Below are positions 1 to 8,986 of a DNA stretch of 64,000 bases, in pieces. Every line of letters begins with the position of its first letter. The stretch's first letter is position 1. The translations under genes were made by a program, and so were the position numbers. The stretch comes from Acidimicrobiaceae bacterium (GTDB lineage Bacteria > Actinomycetota > Acidimicrobiia > Acidimicrobiales > RAAP-2), in the NCBI GenBank assembly GCA_027314705.1, contig DAHVAJ010000061.1:34843-98842 (forward strand), written 5' to 3'. The notes beneath the pieces were generated by a model, which worked only from the letters and a program-made list of their open reading frames with translations, ran no database searches and was not told the DNA's origin.

Positions 1-29
1 CGAAGGGACCGAGGCGCCGCCCCGCGTGC

Positions 30-920
30 TCAGCCCAGTGCCCGGACGACGTCGACCATGGCCTCGCCGGCCTCGGTCGGGTTGAGGGCGACGGTCACTC
101 CCGCCGCCGAGAGGGCCTCCATCTTGGCCTGGGCGGTCCCCTTCGAGCCCGAGATGATGGCGCCGGCATGGCCCATCTTGCGACCCGGGGGGGCGGTGAC
201 CCCGGCCACGTAGGAGACCACCGGTTTGGTCACCGAGCCGGTGATGAACTCGGCGGCCTCCTCCTCGGCCGAGCCGCCGATCTCCCCGATCATCATGATG
301 GCCCGGGTGTCGGGGTCGGCCTCGAACGCGGCCAGGCAGTCGATGAAGCTGGTGCCCGGCACCGGATCGCCGCCGATGCCCACGCAGGAGGTCTGGCCCA
401 CGCCCTGCTGGCTCAGCTCGTGAAGGGCCTGGTAGGTGAGGGTCCCCGAGCGGCTCACGATGCCCACCGGACCGCCGGCCAGGGCGATGTCGCCGGAGGT
501 GATCCCGATGTTGCACTTGCCCGGGGAGATGATGCCCGGGCAGTTGGGCCCCAGCAGGCGGGTGCCGGGGAACTCGCGCACCAGGCGGTTGTAGGTCACG
601 GCCTCGTCCTGGGCGGGGATGCCCTCGGTGATGCAGACCACGAAGGGCACGCCGGCGGCGGCAGCCTCGACGATGGCGTCGGCGGCGAACTTGGGCGGCA
701 CCGAGATGAACGAGGCGTTGGCCCCGGTGGCCTCGACGGCCTCGGCCACCGTGGCGAAGACGGGGATGCCCTCGATCTCCTCGCCTCCCCGTTTCGGGTT
801 GGTGCCGGCCACGACCCGGGTGCCGTAGGCCCGGTTGCGCAGACCGTGGTAGAGGCCCTGGCTGGTGGGGCTGATGCCCTGGATGACGACGTTGGTGCGC
901 TCGTCCACGAAGATGCTCAT
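30..920 (-). CDS. sucD: Succinate-CoA ligase alpha subunit
   Basis: 296 aa; GPNCPGIISPGKCNIGI and GHAGAIISGSKGTAQAK active-site His motif. Confidence 0.97.
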   Translation of the reverse strand: MSIFVDERTNVVIQGISPTSQGLYHGLRNRAYGTRVVAGTNPKRGGEEIEGIPVFATVAEAVEATGANASFISVPPKFAADAIVEAAAAGVPFVVCITEGIPAQDEAVTYNRLVREFPGTRLLGPNCPGIISPGKCNIGITSGDIALAGGPVGIVSRSGTLTYQALHELSQQGVGQTSCVGIGGDPVPGTSFIDCLAAFEADPDTRAIMMIGEIGGSAEEEAAEFITGSVTKPVVSYVAGVTAPPGRKMGHAGAIISGSKGTAQAKMEALSAAGVTVALNPTEAGEAMVDVVRALG

Positions 921-2065
921 GACTGGCCTCCGGCAAGGGCGACCGCCCGGCGGGCGGCGTCGAGCATGGTCGGCTCGGCGACCAGGCGATCGGACAGGTG
1001 GGGGGCCAGGATCTGGCGGCCGGCCTCGGCGTTGGTCCCGTCGAGGCGGAGCACGATGGGTGAGGAGATGTCGACCCGGTCGAGGGCCTCGAGCACTCCC
1101 TTGGCCACCTCGTCGACCCGGGTGATGCCGCCGAAGATGTTGACCAGGATGGACAGGACGGCGGGGTCGGAGTTGATGACCTCCAGAGCGGCGGCCATGA
1201 CGTCGGCGTTGGCACCGCCCCCGATGTCGAGGAAGTTGGCGGCCGACCCGCCCACCTGGTTGACCACGTCGAGCGTGCTCATGGCCAGCCCGGCGCCGTT
1301 GGCGATGATGCCCACCGATCCGGACAACCCGATGTAGTTGAGGCCGCGTGCCCTGGCCCGCGCCTCACGCTCGTCCTCCACGTCGGTGCCGGCGAACTCC
1401 TCCCACTCGGGATGGCGGAAAGCGGCGTTGTCGTCCAGGGTGACCTTGGCGTCGAGGGCGTGGACGCGGCCCTCGGGTGTGAGGATGAGGGGGTTGACCT
1501 CGGCCAGGTCGCAGTCTCCCTCGGTGAAGCATGCGTAGAGTCGCACGAGGAGCTCGGCCGCCTGCTCGCGGGCCGCCGGGTCGAGGGTGGCCCGGGCCAC
1601 CCACTCGCGGGCGGCCTCCAGCGAGAGCCCGTCGACCGGATCGACGTGCAGGAGGGCGATGGCGTCGGGGTTGGTGGCCGCCACCTCCTCGATCTCGACG
1701 CCGCCCTCGGCCGAGAGCATGCCCAGGTGCTTCTTGGCGCTGCGGTCGAGGGTGAAGCTGGCGTAGTACTCCTTGGCGATGTCCGAAGCGTGCTCGATCC
1801 AGAGGCGCTTCACCACGTGGCCCTTGATGTCGAGGCCGAGGATGGCACCGGCGTGCGTCCGGACCTCGGCGGCATCGGCGGCCAGCTTGACGCCCCCGGC
1901 CTTGCCGCGTCCGCCCACCTTGACCTGGGCCTTCACCACGACCGGGTAGCCCGCATCCTCGGCGCGGGCCACGGCCTCGTCCACGGTGTCGGCCACCCCG
2001 CCCTTGGAGATGGGGATGCCGAACCGGGCGAAGTACTGCTTCCCCTGGTACTCGAAGAGATCCAC
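917..2065 (-). CDS. sucC: Succinate-CoA ligase beta subunit (start trimmed to GTG, VDLFEYQGKQYFARFGIP)
   Basis: ATP-grasp sequence, ORF extends upstream spuriously; overlaps sucD by 4 nt. Confidence 0.95.
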   Translation of the reverse strand: MDLFEYQGKQYFARFGIPISKGGVADTVDEAVARAEDAGYPVVVKAQVKVGGRGKAGGVKLAADAAEVRTHAGAILGLDIKGHVVKRLWIEHASDIAKEYYASFTLDRSAKKHLGMLSAEGGVEIEEVAATNPDAIALLHVDPVDGLSLEAAREWVARATLDPAAREQAAELLVRLYACFTEGDCDLAEVNPLILTPEGRVHALDAKVTLDDNAAFRHPEWEEFAGTDVEDEREARARARGLNYIGLSGSVGIIANGAGLAMSTLDVVNQVGGSAANFLDIGGGANADVMAAALEVINSDPAVLSILVNIFGGITRVDEVAKGVLEALDRVDISSPIVLRLDGTNAEAGRQILAPHLSDRLVAEPTMLDAARRAVALAGGQS

Positions 2066-2213
2066 CGGATCCGATTCCTCTCTGTCTGGCTGCTGTCGAT
2101 TCGCTGTTCTGGTGCTCGGAGGTGGCCGAGCACCACCGGGGGTCCGGGCGCGGGCGGCGGAGCCGCCTCGGGCGCCCCGGGGATGCGGCCGGGGCCGGGG
2201 CCCCGCGCCGGGG

Positions 2214-2627
2214 TCAGGCCACGCCGTCCCCCCGCTCGTCGAGGGCGTCGCCCAGCCACGAGCCGATGGCCGGCAGGGGTGCCCCGGGCGTGAAGACGGC
2301 GGCCACCCCCATCTCCTCGAGGACCGGGATGTCGGCCTCGGGGATGATGCCGCCGACCATGACGAGGACGTCGTCCCGCCCCTGCTCGCGCAGGCCCTCG
2401 ATGACGCGGGGCACGAGGGTGAGGTGTGCTCCCGAGAGCATCGAGAGCCCGACGGCGTCGGCGTCCTCCTGCACGACGGCCTGGACCACCTGGTCGGCCG
2501 TCTGGTGGAGGCCGGTGTAGATGACCTCGAACCCGGCGTCTCGGAGGGCCCGGGCAATGACCTTGGCCCCGCGATCGTGCCCGTCCAGACCCGGCTTGGC
2601 CACGACCACTCGATAGGGGCGCTTCAC
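2214..2627 (-). CDS. Stand-alone cobalamin-binding domain protein, methylmalonyl-CoA mutase small/C-terminal type
   Basis: VVVAKPGLDGHDRGAKVIARALRDAGFEVIYTGLHQT, DxHxxG B12 motif, GLSMLSGAH, GGIIP; 137 aa. Confidence 0.9.
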   Translation of the reverse strand: MKRPYRVVVAKPGLDGHDRGAKVIARALRDAGFEVIYTGLHQTADQVVQAVVQEDADAVGLSMLSGAHLTLVPRVIEGLREQGRDDVLVMVGGIIPEADIPVLEEMGVAAVFTPGAPLPAIGSWLGDALDERGDGVA

Positions 2628-2793
2628 GGCCGCTGATCCTAGGCGCGGCCGCCCCGGCGCGTCCCATCCGGGGCCGGCGCCGGGTGCCTGACGACCGCTC
2701 GTTCCCCGGGGCCGGTGCCCAGGCCCTAGCCTTGGGGGGAGCCCCGCCGCGCCCGACGCGACCGCAGGCGGGCCCGACCACCCAGAGGGACGA

Positions 2794-3756
2794 GTGACGA
2801 CACCGGCCGAGGCTGTGGACAGACCCGACGAGCAAGCCGAAGCCACGGAACCACCTCCCTCCGAGTCGCTCGGACACGGCCTCGTCCGGCTGGCCCGTCC
2901 CAAGCAGTGGGTCAAGAACCTCCTGGTCTTCGTGGCCCCCGGGGCCGCCGGGGTCCTGCTCCACGCCACCGTGCTGGCCCACGCCGCCGGCGCCTTCGGG
3001 ATCTTCTGCCTGGCCGCCTCGGGCACGTACTGCCTCAACGACGCCCGCGACGCCGAGGCCGACCGCCGCCATCCCACCAAGCATCTCCGTCCGGTGGCCG
3101 CCGGGGTCGTGCCCGTCTCCCTCGCCATCGCCCTCGGGACGGCCATGCTGGTCGGGGCGGTGGCCCTCGCCGTCCTGCTCGCCGGATGGCACCTCGGCGT
3201 GGTCATGGGCGCCTACCTGGCCGTGCAGTTCGGCTACTCGTTCGGCCTGAAGAACGAGCCCATCCTGGACCTGTCCTGCGTGAGCGCCGGATTCATCCTC
3301 CGGGCCATCGCCGGGGGCGTCGCCACCTCCGTCTCCCTCTCCAACTGGTTCCTCATCGTGGTCTCCTTCGGGTCGTTGCTGGTGGTCACGGGCAAGCGCT
3401 CCGGTGAGCAGCAGCTGCTCGCCTCCGAGGCTGCCGACCACGGGGCCATCCGCCAGACGCTGGGTCTCTACTCGGCCTCCTTCCTCCGCACCGTGCGGAC
3501 GCTGTCGGCCGCCGTGACCGTGACCGCCTACTGCCTGTGGGCCTTCGAGCGGGCCGGCCAGGTCCACCGGGGCCACGACCCCGTCTGGTTCCAGCTGACC
3601 ATCATCCCCTTCGTCATCGCCCTGCTGCACGTGCTGCGCCTCCTCGACTCCGGAGAAGGCGCGGCCCCCGAGGAGCTCGCCCTCCACGACCACCGGCTCC
3701 AGATCTACGGGATCTGCTGGGTGGCCCTCTTCGCCGTCGGGGCCTACGCCGGATGA
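2794..3756 (+). CDS. ubiA: Decaprenyl-phosphate phosphoribosyltransferase (UbiA family, Rv3806c-like)
   Basis: RPKQWVKNLLVF, NDARDAEADRRHPTKHLRPVAAG prenyltransferase motif; precedes dprE1/dprE2. Confidence 0.85.
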   Translation: MTTPAEAVDRPDEQAEATEPPPSESLGHGLVRLARPKQWVKNLLVFVAPGAAGVLLHATVLAHAAGAFGIFCLAASGTYCLNDARDAEADRRHPTKHLRPVAAGVVPVSLAIALGTAMLVGAVALAVLLAGWHLGVVMGAYLAVQFGYSFGLKNEPILDLSCVSAGFILRAIAGGVATSVSLSNWFLIVVSFGSLLVVTGKRSGEQQLLASEAADHGAIRQTLGLYSASFLRTVRTLSAAVTVTAYCLWAFERAGQVHRGHDPVWFQLTIIPFVIALLHVLRLLDSGEGAAPEELALHDHRLQIYGICWVALFAVGAYAG

Positions 3757-5402
3757 GCGCCCCCGCGGCCCCCCGCAGCCGGAGGGCGCTCCTCACCGGC
3801 TGGGGCCGCACCGCGCCCACCGCGGCCCGGGTCGTCCACGCCGTCCACCCTGACGTGGTCGACGCCGCCGTGGCCGCGGCCGTGGCCGGCGGCGCACCGG
3901 GACGGGGCCTCGTGGCCCGGGGGCTCGGCCGCAGCTACGGCGACGCGGCCCAGAATGCCGGCGGCACGGTCCTCGACGGCACCTGGCTGGACGCCGTCCA
4001 CGCTGCCGACCTCGAGCGCGGCATCGTCACCGTGGGCGGGGGGATCAGCCTGCAGACCCTCATGGAGCGATTCGTGCCGCTCGGGTGGTTCGTCCCGGTG
4101 ACGCCGGGGACGAGGCTCGTCACCGTGGGTGGCGCCATCGCCGCCGACATCCACGGAAAGAATCACCACGTGGACGGCAGCTTCTGCTCGCACGTGCTCG
4201 CCGTCACCCTCGTGACCCCGACCGGCACCCGCACGGTCACCCCGGGGGACGACCCCGCCCTCTTCTGGGCGACGGCCGGGGGCATGGGCCTCACCGGCGT
4301 CGTGACCGAGGCCACCCTGCAGATGCTCCCGGTCGAGACCAGCTGGATGCTCGTGGACACCGAGCGGGCGGACGACCTCGACGACGCCATGGGCCGGATG
4401 CACTCGGGAGACGCCGCCTACCGGTACTCGGTGGCCTGGATCGACTGCCAGTCGACCGGGAGCCGGCTCGGCCGCTCGGTCCTCACCCGCGGAGACCATG
4501 CCCGGCTCGGGGACCTCCCCGTCCGCCTCCGGTCGGACCCCGACCGGGCCCGGTCCTTCGTCCCCCGCACCCTGGCCCGGGTGCCCCTCACCCCACCGGG
4601 TGGACTCCTCAACCCCCTGACCGTGGCGGCATTCAACGAGTTCTGGTTCCGCAAGGCCCCCCGCCACCAGGTGGGCAGGCCCCACCACATGACCGGCTTC
4701 TTCCACCCCCTCGACGGGGTGGCCGAGTGGAACCGTCTCTACGGCAGTCGCGGCTTCCTGCAGTACCAGTTCGTGGTGGGCGACGCGCACGGCGAGACGG
4801 TCCGGCGGGTCATCGAGCGCCTGACCGAGGTCCGGCTGGCCTCCTTCCTGGCCGTCCTCAAGCGGTTCGGGCCGGGTGACCCGGGGCCGCTCTCCTTCCC
4901 CATGCCCGGGTGGACGCTCGCCCTCGACCTTCCCGTCGGCCACCCCGGCCTCGACCGCCTCCTCGACGAGCTCGACCGCCAGGTGGTCGAGGCCGGCGGC
5001 CGCGTCTACCTGGCGAAGGACTCCCGGTTGGCCCCGGACACCTTCCGGGCCATGTACCCGCGGGTGGACGAGTTCCTCGAGGAGCGCCGCCGGGTCGACC
5101 CTGCGGGCGTCCTCCGCTCCGACCTCGGGCGCCGCCTCGGGTTGTGCCCGACCGGCCCGACGGACCGGCCGGCCGGCCCCGGCCGGAAGGGGCGCCCGGC
5201 CCGGAAGGGGCGCCCGGGTCGGACCGCCAAGGAGGCTGCCTCCGCCGCCCCCGCCAGACCGGCGGCCGCCACCAAGGCAGCCGCGCCCACCAAGGCCACC
5301 AAGGCAGCCGCGACGCCAGCGGCATCCCGGCCGGCCTCGAAGAAGGCGACGGCAGCCCCAGCCCCCAGAGCCACCCACGACCCGGATCGGACAGAACCAT
5401 GA
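3753..5402 (+). CDS. dprE1: Decaprenylphosphoryl-beta-D-ribose oxidase, FAD-dependent, with Ala/Lys/Pro-rich C-terminal tail
   Basis: GRSYGDAAQNAGGTVLDGT FAD-binding region, GGAIAADIHGKNHHVDGSF, LSFPMPGWTLALDLP, AKDSR..YPRVDEF; 4-nt overlap with ubiA. Confidence 0.9.
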   Translation: MSAPAAPRSRRALLTGWGRTAPTAARVVHAVHPDVVDAAVAAAVAGGAPGRGLVARGLGRSYGDAAQNAGGTVLDGTWLDAVHAADLERGIVTVGGGISLQTLMERFVPLGWFVPVTPGTRLVTVGGAIAADIHGKNHHVDGSFCSHVLAVTLVTPTGTRTVTPGDDPALFWATAGGMGLTGVVTEATLQMLPVETSWMLVDTERADDLDDAMGRMHSGDAAYRYSVAWIDCQSTGSRLGRSVLTRGDHARLGDLPVRLRSDPDRARSFVPRTLARVPLTPPGGLLNPLTVAAFNEFWFRKAPRHQVGRPHHMTGFFHPLDGVAEWNRLYGSRGFLQYQFVVGDAHGETVRRVIERLTEVRLASFLAVLKRFGPGDPGPLSFPMPGWTLALDLPVGHPGLDRLLDELDRQVVEAGGRVYLAKDSRLAPDTFRAMYPRVDEFLEERRRVDPAGVLRSDLGRRLGLCPTGPTDRPAGPGRKGRPARKGRPGRTAKEAASAAPARPAAATKAAAPTKATKAAATPAASRPASKKATAAPAPRATHDPDRTEP

Positions 5403-6160
5403 TCGACGCCATCGGACGCCCCCAGTCGCTGCTCGTCCTCGGAGGCTCCTCCGAGATCGCCCAGGCCGTCGTGGACGGCCTGGTGCCGGCCCGGTGCCGG
5501 ACGGTGCTGCTGGCCGGCCGGCCCGGCCCGCGCCTCGACGCGGCCGCCGAACGGGCCCGGGCCGCCGGGGCCGCCGTGGTGGAGACGGTCCCCTACGACA
5601 CGACCGACGTGGCCGACCACGCCAAGCTGGTCGACGAGCTCTTCGACCGTTACGGCGACATCGACCTGGTGCTGGCCGCGGCCGGGGCGCTCGGCACCCA
5701 GGCCGTCCTGGAACGCGACCCGGGCGCGGCGGCCGACCTGGTGACCACCAATTTCACCGGGCTCGTCTCCTCGCTGCTGGCCGTGGCCGGGCGCATGCGC
5801 CAGCAGGGCCACGGCCGCATCGTCGTGCTCTCCTCGGTGGCCGGCATCCGGACCCGCAAGGCCAATTTCGTCTACGGCTCCACCAAGGCCGGCCTCGACG
5901 CCTTCGCCCAGGGGCTGGGCGACGCCCTGGTGGGCACCGGGGTGGGCGTCACCGTGGTCCGCCCCGGCTTCGTGCACGGCCGCATGACCGAGGGCATGGA
6001 GCCCGCCCCGTTCGCCACCACCCCCGAGGCCGTGGCCGCCGCCGTAGTCCGCGGCATCGAGACCGGCGCCGAGGTGGTCTGGGTGCCGCCGGTGCTGCGG
6101 TGGGTCTTCGCGGCCCTGCGGGTGCTGCCCCGGCCCCTCTGGCGTCACCTGCCTGGCTGA
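5399..6160 (+). CDS. dprE2: Decaprenylphospho-beta-D-erythro-pentofuranosid-2-ulose 2-reductase (SDR)
   Basis: MIDAIGRPQSLLVLGGSSEIA, SSVAGIRTRKANFVYGSTKAGLDAF (YxxxK); overlaps dprE1 stop. Confidence 0.88.
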   Translation: MIDAIGRPQSLLVLGGSSEIAQAVVDGLVPARCRTVLLAGRPGPRLDAAAERARAAGAAVVETVPYDTTDVADHAKLVDELFDRYGDIDLVLAAAGALGTQAVLERDPGAAADLVTTNFTGLVSSLLAVAGRMRQQGHGRIVVLSSVAGIRTRKANFVYGSTKAGLDAFAQGLGDALVGTGVGVTVVRPGFVHGRMTEGMEPAPFATTPEAVAAAVVRGIETGAEVVWVPPVLRWVFAALRVLPRPLWRHLPG

Positions 6161-6239
6161 GCCGGACAGGCTCCCCGGGGCCCGGGACGGTCGCGGCCCG
6201 ACGGGCCCGGCGCCAAACCCGGGGCCGGGCGGTCGGCGC

Positions 6240-7037
6240 CTAGTCGAGCAGGGTGGCCGCGTAGTCGGGAACGTAGTGGTACAGGTCCAGGGGGGGACGC
6301 CGGTAGCCGTCACCCTCCACCCGCTTGGGCAGCTTGAGGCGGGTCTGGTCGACCGGCTGGTAGGGCACCTGGTCGAGCAGGTGGGCCATGCAGTTGAGCC
6401 TGGCCCGGCGCTTGTCCTCGGCGTCGACCACGAACCAGGGGGACTCCGGGGTGTCGGTGTGGAGGAACATGACGTCCTTGGCCCGGGAGTAGTCCGACCA
6501 CCGCTGGCGGGCCTCGAGGTCGATGAAGCTGAGCTTCCACCGCCGCAGGGGGTCGTCGAGCCGGCTCTGGAAGCGGCGCTCCTGCTCGGCGTCGCTCACC
6601 GAGAACCAGTACTTGACCAGGATGATCCCGTCGTCGATGAGCAGGTGCTCGAAGGTCGGGCACTGCTGGAGGAAGCGGTGGTACTCCTCCGAGGTGCAGA
6701 AGCCCATGACGTGCTCGACGCCCGCCCGGTTGTACCAGCTGCGGTCGAAGAGGGCGAGCTCACCGGCCGCGGGCAGGTGGACCGCATAGCGCTGGAAGTA
6801 CCACTCCGAACGCTCCCGCTCGGTGGGGGCCGGCAGGGCGACGATGCGGCAGACTCGGGGGCTCAGGTACTCGGCGACGCGCTTGATGACCCCGCCCTTG
6901 CCCGCCGCGTCCCGGCCCTCGAAGACGACCACCACCCGGGCGCCCGACTCCCTGATCCACTCGGCCATCGCGGTGAGTTCGGCCTGGAGGTCGAGGAGGG
7001 CCTTCTCGTAGGTGCGCCGGGGCAGTTGGCGGGACAC
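6240..7037 (-). CDS. ppk2: Polyphosphate kinase 2 family protein
   Basis: VVVFEGRDAAGKGGVIKRVAEYLSPR Walker A, FDRSWYNRAGVEHVMGFC; start trimmed to GTG. Confidence 0.92.
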   Translation of the reverse strand: MSRQLPRRTYEKALLDLQAELTAMAEWIRESGARVVVVFEGRDAAGKGGVIKRVAEYLSPRVCRIVALPAPTERERSEWYFQRYAVHLPAAGELALFDRSWYNRAGVEHVMGFCTSEEYHRFLQQCPTFEHLLIDDGIILVKYWFSVSDAEQERRFQSRLDDPLRRWKLSFIDLEARQRWSDYSRAKDVMFLHTDTPESPWFVVDAEDKRRARLNCMAHLLDQVPYQPVDQTRLKLPKRVEGDGYRRPPLDLYHYVPDYAATLLD

Positions 7038-7054
7038 GGCGCCTCCTCCTCCCT

Positions 7055-7078
7055 CGGGGCGGCCCACGGGCCGCCCCG
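7055..7078 (-). terminator. Perfect hairpin between glycosidase stop and ppk2 start
   Basis: CGGGGCGGCCC-AC-GGGCCGCCCCG, 11-bp stem, ends 2 nt before the glycosidase stop; no T-tract. Confidence 0.55.
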
Positions 7079-7080
7079 GC

Positions 7081-8526
7081 TCAGTGGACCCTGGGCGGGA
7101 TCGACGCAGCTGCGCTCGACCGGACCGACATCGTAATGAAGTCCCGGGAGAGGGTGCTGAAGTACCGGCTCGGGGAGGTCGCCTCGTCGTAGGTGAGGAG
7201 GGTGCCGTTGGCCGCCGAGGCCGGCTGGCCCGGTGCCGGGGCGAAGCTGGTGAAGTTGACCCAGTCCGTGTTGATGTCCATCTCCATGGCCCGCACCGCG
7301 CCGGCCCGAGCCAGCAGGTTGGCCAGGTCCACGATGGACAGGCCGGAGCCGCCGACGTAGACGAGTGCCCCGTCCGAGGTGACGCCGAGGCCCGACCGCC
7401 ATACCTGGACCCGGCCACCGAGGGTGGCGCCCCACTTGATGTTGTCGTTCACCGGGAGGCCGGGCACCGGGGCCCCGTTGTCGACGATGAGGTCGAGGTT
7501 CTGGCGGACGGCCACGACCGACGGCGACATCGAGACCTGGGAGCCCCACGCACCGATCTGGACGTTTCCGTTCGAGTTGATGACCAGCGAGGCGCGCCCG
7601 GGCACGAGCGGGTACCCGGCGGAGGTGACCCCGTCGAGGTAGAAGCCGCCGTGCGAGTCCTGCATGCGGAAGCCCGAGTTGAAGGCCGCGGCCAGGGTGT
7701 TGAGGGCCGCCCCCTGGAGGGGGGCCATGTTGGCGAAGGTCTGGCCGGTGCCCGGGATGGACGTGCCGGCGTACAAGGTGGCCGACAGCAGCTTCGTGTC
7801 CATCCAGGCCACGCCGGTCACCAGACTGGTGTTGACGGCGTTCGGCCGGAGATATGCGGCGTACATGGTGGGGATGCCGTCGACCGTCCGGCCGATCGGG
7901 TGCCACTGGCCCTCGCCCGGGGTCGGATTTGAGACGAAGGGGACGATGGCGGGCGGGGGCGGGAGGTGGGCCGGACCCGAGGACGTGGCGGTCGGAGCCG
8001 CCGCCGGCGCGGGGATGGCGCCCTTGGCCGGCTTGCCGCCCTTGGGCGGCGCGTTCCACGTGTAGTAGGCGTTCTCGACCCAGGTCACGAACGAGGCGCC
8101 GCCGTGGCCCCGCACCCACTCGGCCACCCGGCCGGTCACCGAGACGCCGAGGGCCGGGTTCGTGGCGGCCGAGCCCAGCGACACCCACACGGGCGTCAGC
8201 AGGATCACCAGGGCGAGGGCGACGGCCGTCTTCGGATGGCGCCCGACCACCGTCCTGCGGCGGGCGATCTGCTCCTTGCGGATGGCCTTGCGCTCCTTGC
8301 GCGTGCCCCGGGCCCGGCTGTGGGCCCGGCTGTGGGCATGGCGGACGCCGGTGGGCGTCGACCCGCCGCCCCGGGAGGTCGCGGCCACCGAGGGCAGCGA
8401 CGTGGCCGTCCGCGTCGGCCGGGCGGACCCGCCCGCGTGCCGGTCCCACTCGTCGTCCTGGCCGGTGTCCGGCCCGCCGCCATGGGCGGGCGCGTCGGGG
8501 TAGGTGGTGCGGGAGGGTTCGGTCAT
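7081..8526 (-). CDS. Membrane-anchored phosphodiester glycosidase (NAGPA-domain) family protein
   Basis: Basic N-terminus, one TM (TAVALALVILLTPVWVSL), then AAFNSGFRMQDSHGGFYLDG...GALVYVGGSGLSIVDLANLL; start (MTEPSRTTY) uncertain. Confidence 0.7.
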   Translation of the reverse strand: MTEPSRTTYPDAPAHGGGPDTGQDDEWDRHAGGSARPTRTATSLPSVAATSRGGGSTPTGVRHAHSRAHSRARGTRKERKAIRKEQIARRRTVVGRHPKTAVALALVILLTPVWVSLGSAATNPALGVSVTGRVAEWVRGHGGASFVTWVENAYYTWNAPPKGGKPAKGAIPAPAAAPTATSSGPAHLPPPPAIVPFVSNPTPGEGQWHPIGRTVDGIPTMYAAYLRPNAVNTSLVTGVAWMDTKLLSATLYAGTSIPGTGQTFANMAPLQGAALNTLAAAFNSGFRMQDSHGGFYLDGVTSAGYPLVPGRASLVINSNGNVQIGAWGSQVSMSPSVVAVRQNLDLIVDNGAPVPGLPVNDNIKWGATLGGRVQVWRSGLGVTSDGALVYVGGSGLSIVDLANLLARAGAVRAMEMDINTDWVNFTSFAPAPGQPASAANGTLLTYDEATSPSRYFSTLSRDFITMSVRSSAAASIPPRVH

Positions 8527-8986
8527 CGCCGGGGAGTCTGACGGTCTGACCTGACGGCCCGATGACGCCGCCGAGGTCGCCGGGGGCCGACCCGGGCCCA
8601 TCGGGCGCCCGGTCGGCGCGGTCCGGCTTCCCGACGGGCGGCGGGGGGAACGCACCTGGTCGACGGGCGGACCGGGGCGGCGGGTGTCCCTCCCGCCGGC
8701 AGTCGGCGCCTCGTCCTGGTCGTAGATGATCCTGCCTGCCACGGTCTCCCTGCGTCCTCGCTGCCTGTCCTGGGCCGGCCCCGGCCCGGCGCCCCGGGCC
8801 GACCACCCCGCTCGTCGCCCGTACCGGGCGCGGCGCGGCGAGGGCTCCCGGGCCGGCACGAGCCGGGCCCGGCACCCGGGCGATGCTCCGTCGGGCGGCG
8901 CTCCCCACCAGTCTCGCATGCCCGGCGGGGCCGCGGGCAGCATCACCCGGGCCAACGTCGCGGCCCGGATCCGGGGCGCGGTTCGC

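Noticed and set aside
917-2557. 546-aa ORF as full sucC
   Set aside because: N-terminal third is out-of-register sequence over the B12-binding gene; true start is the GTG at 2065.
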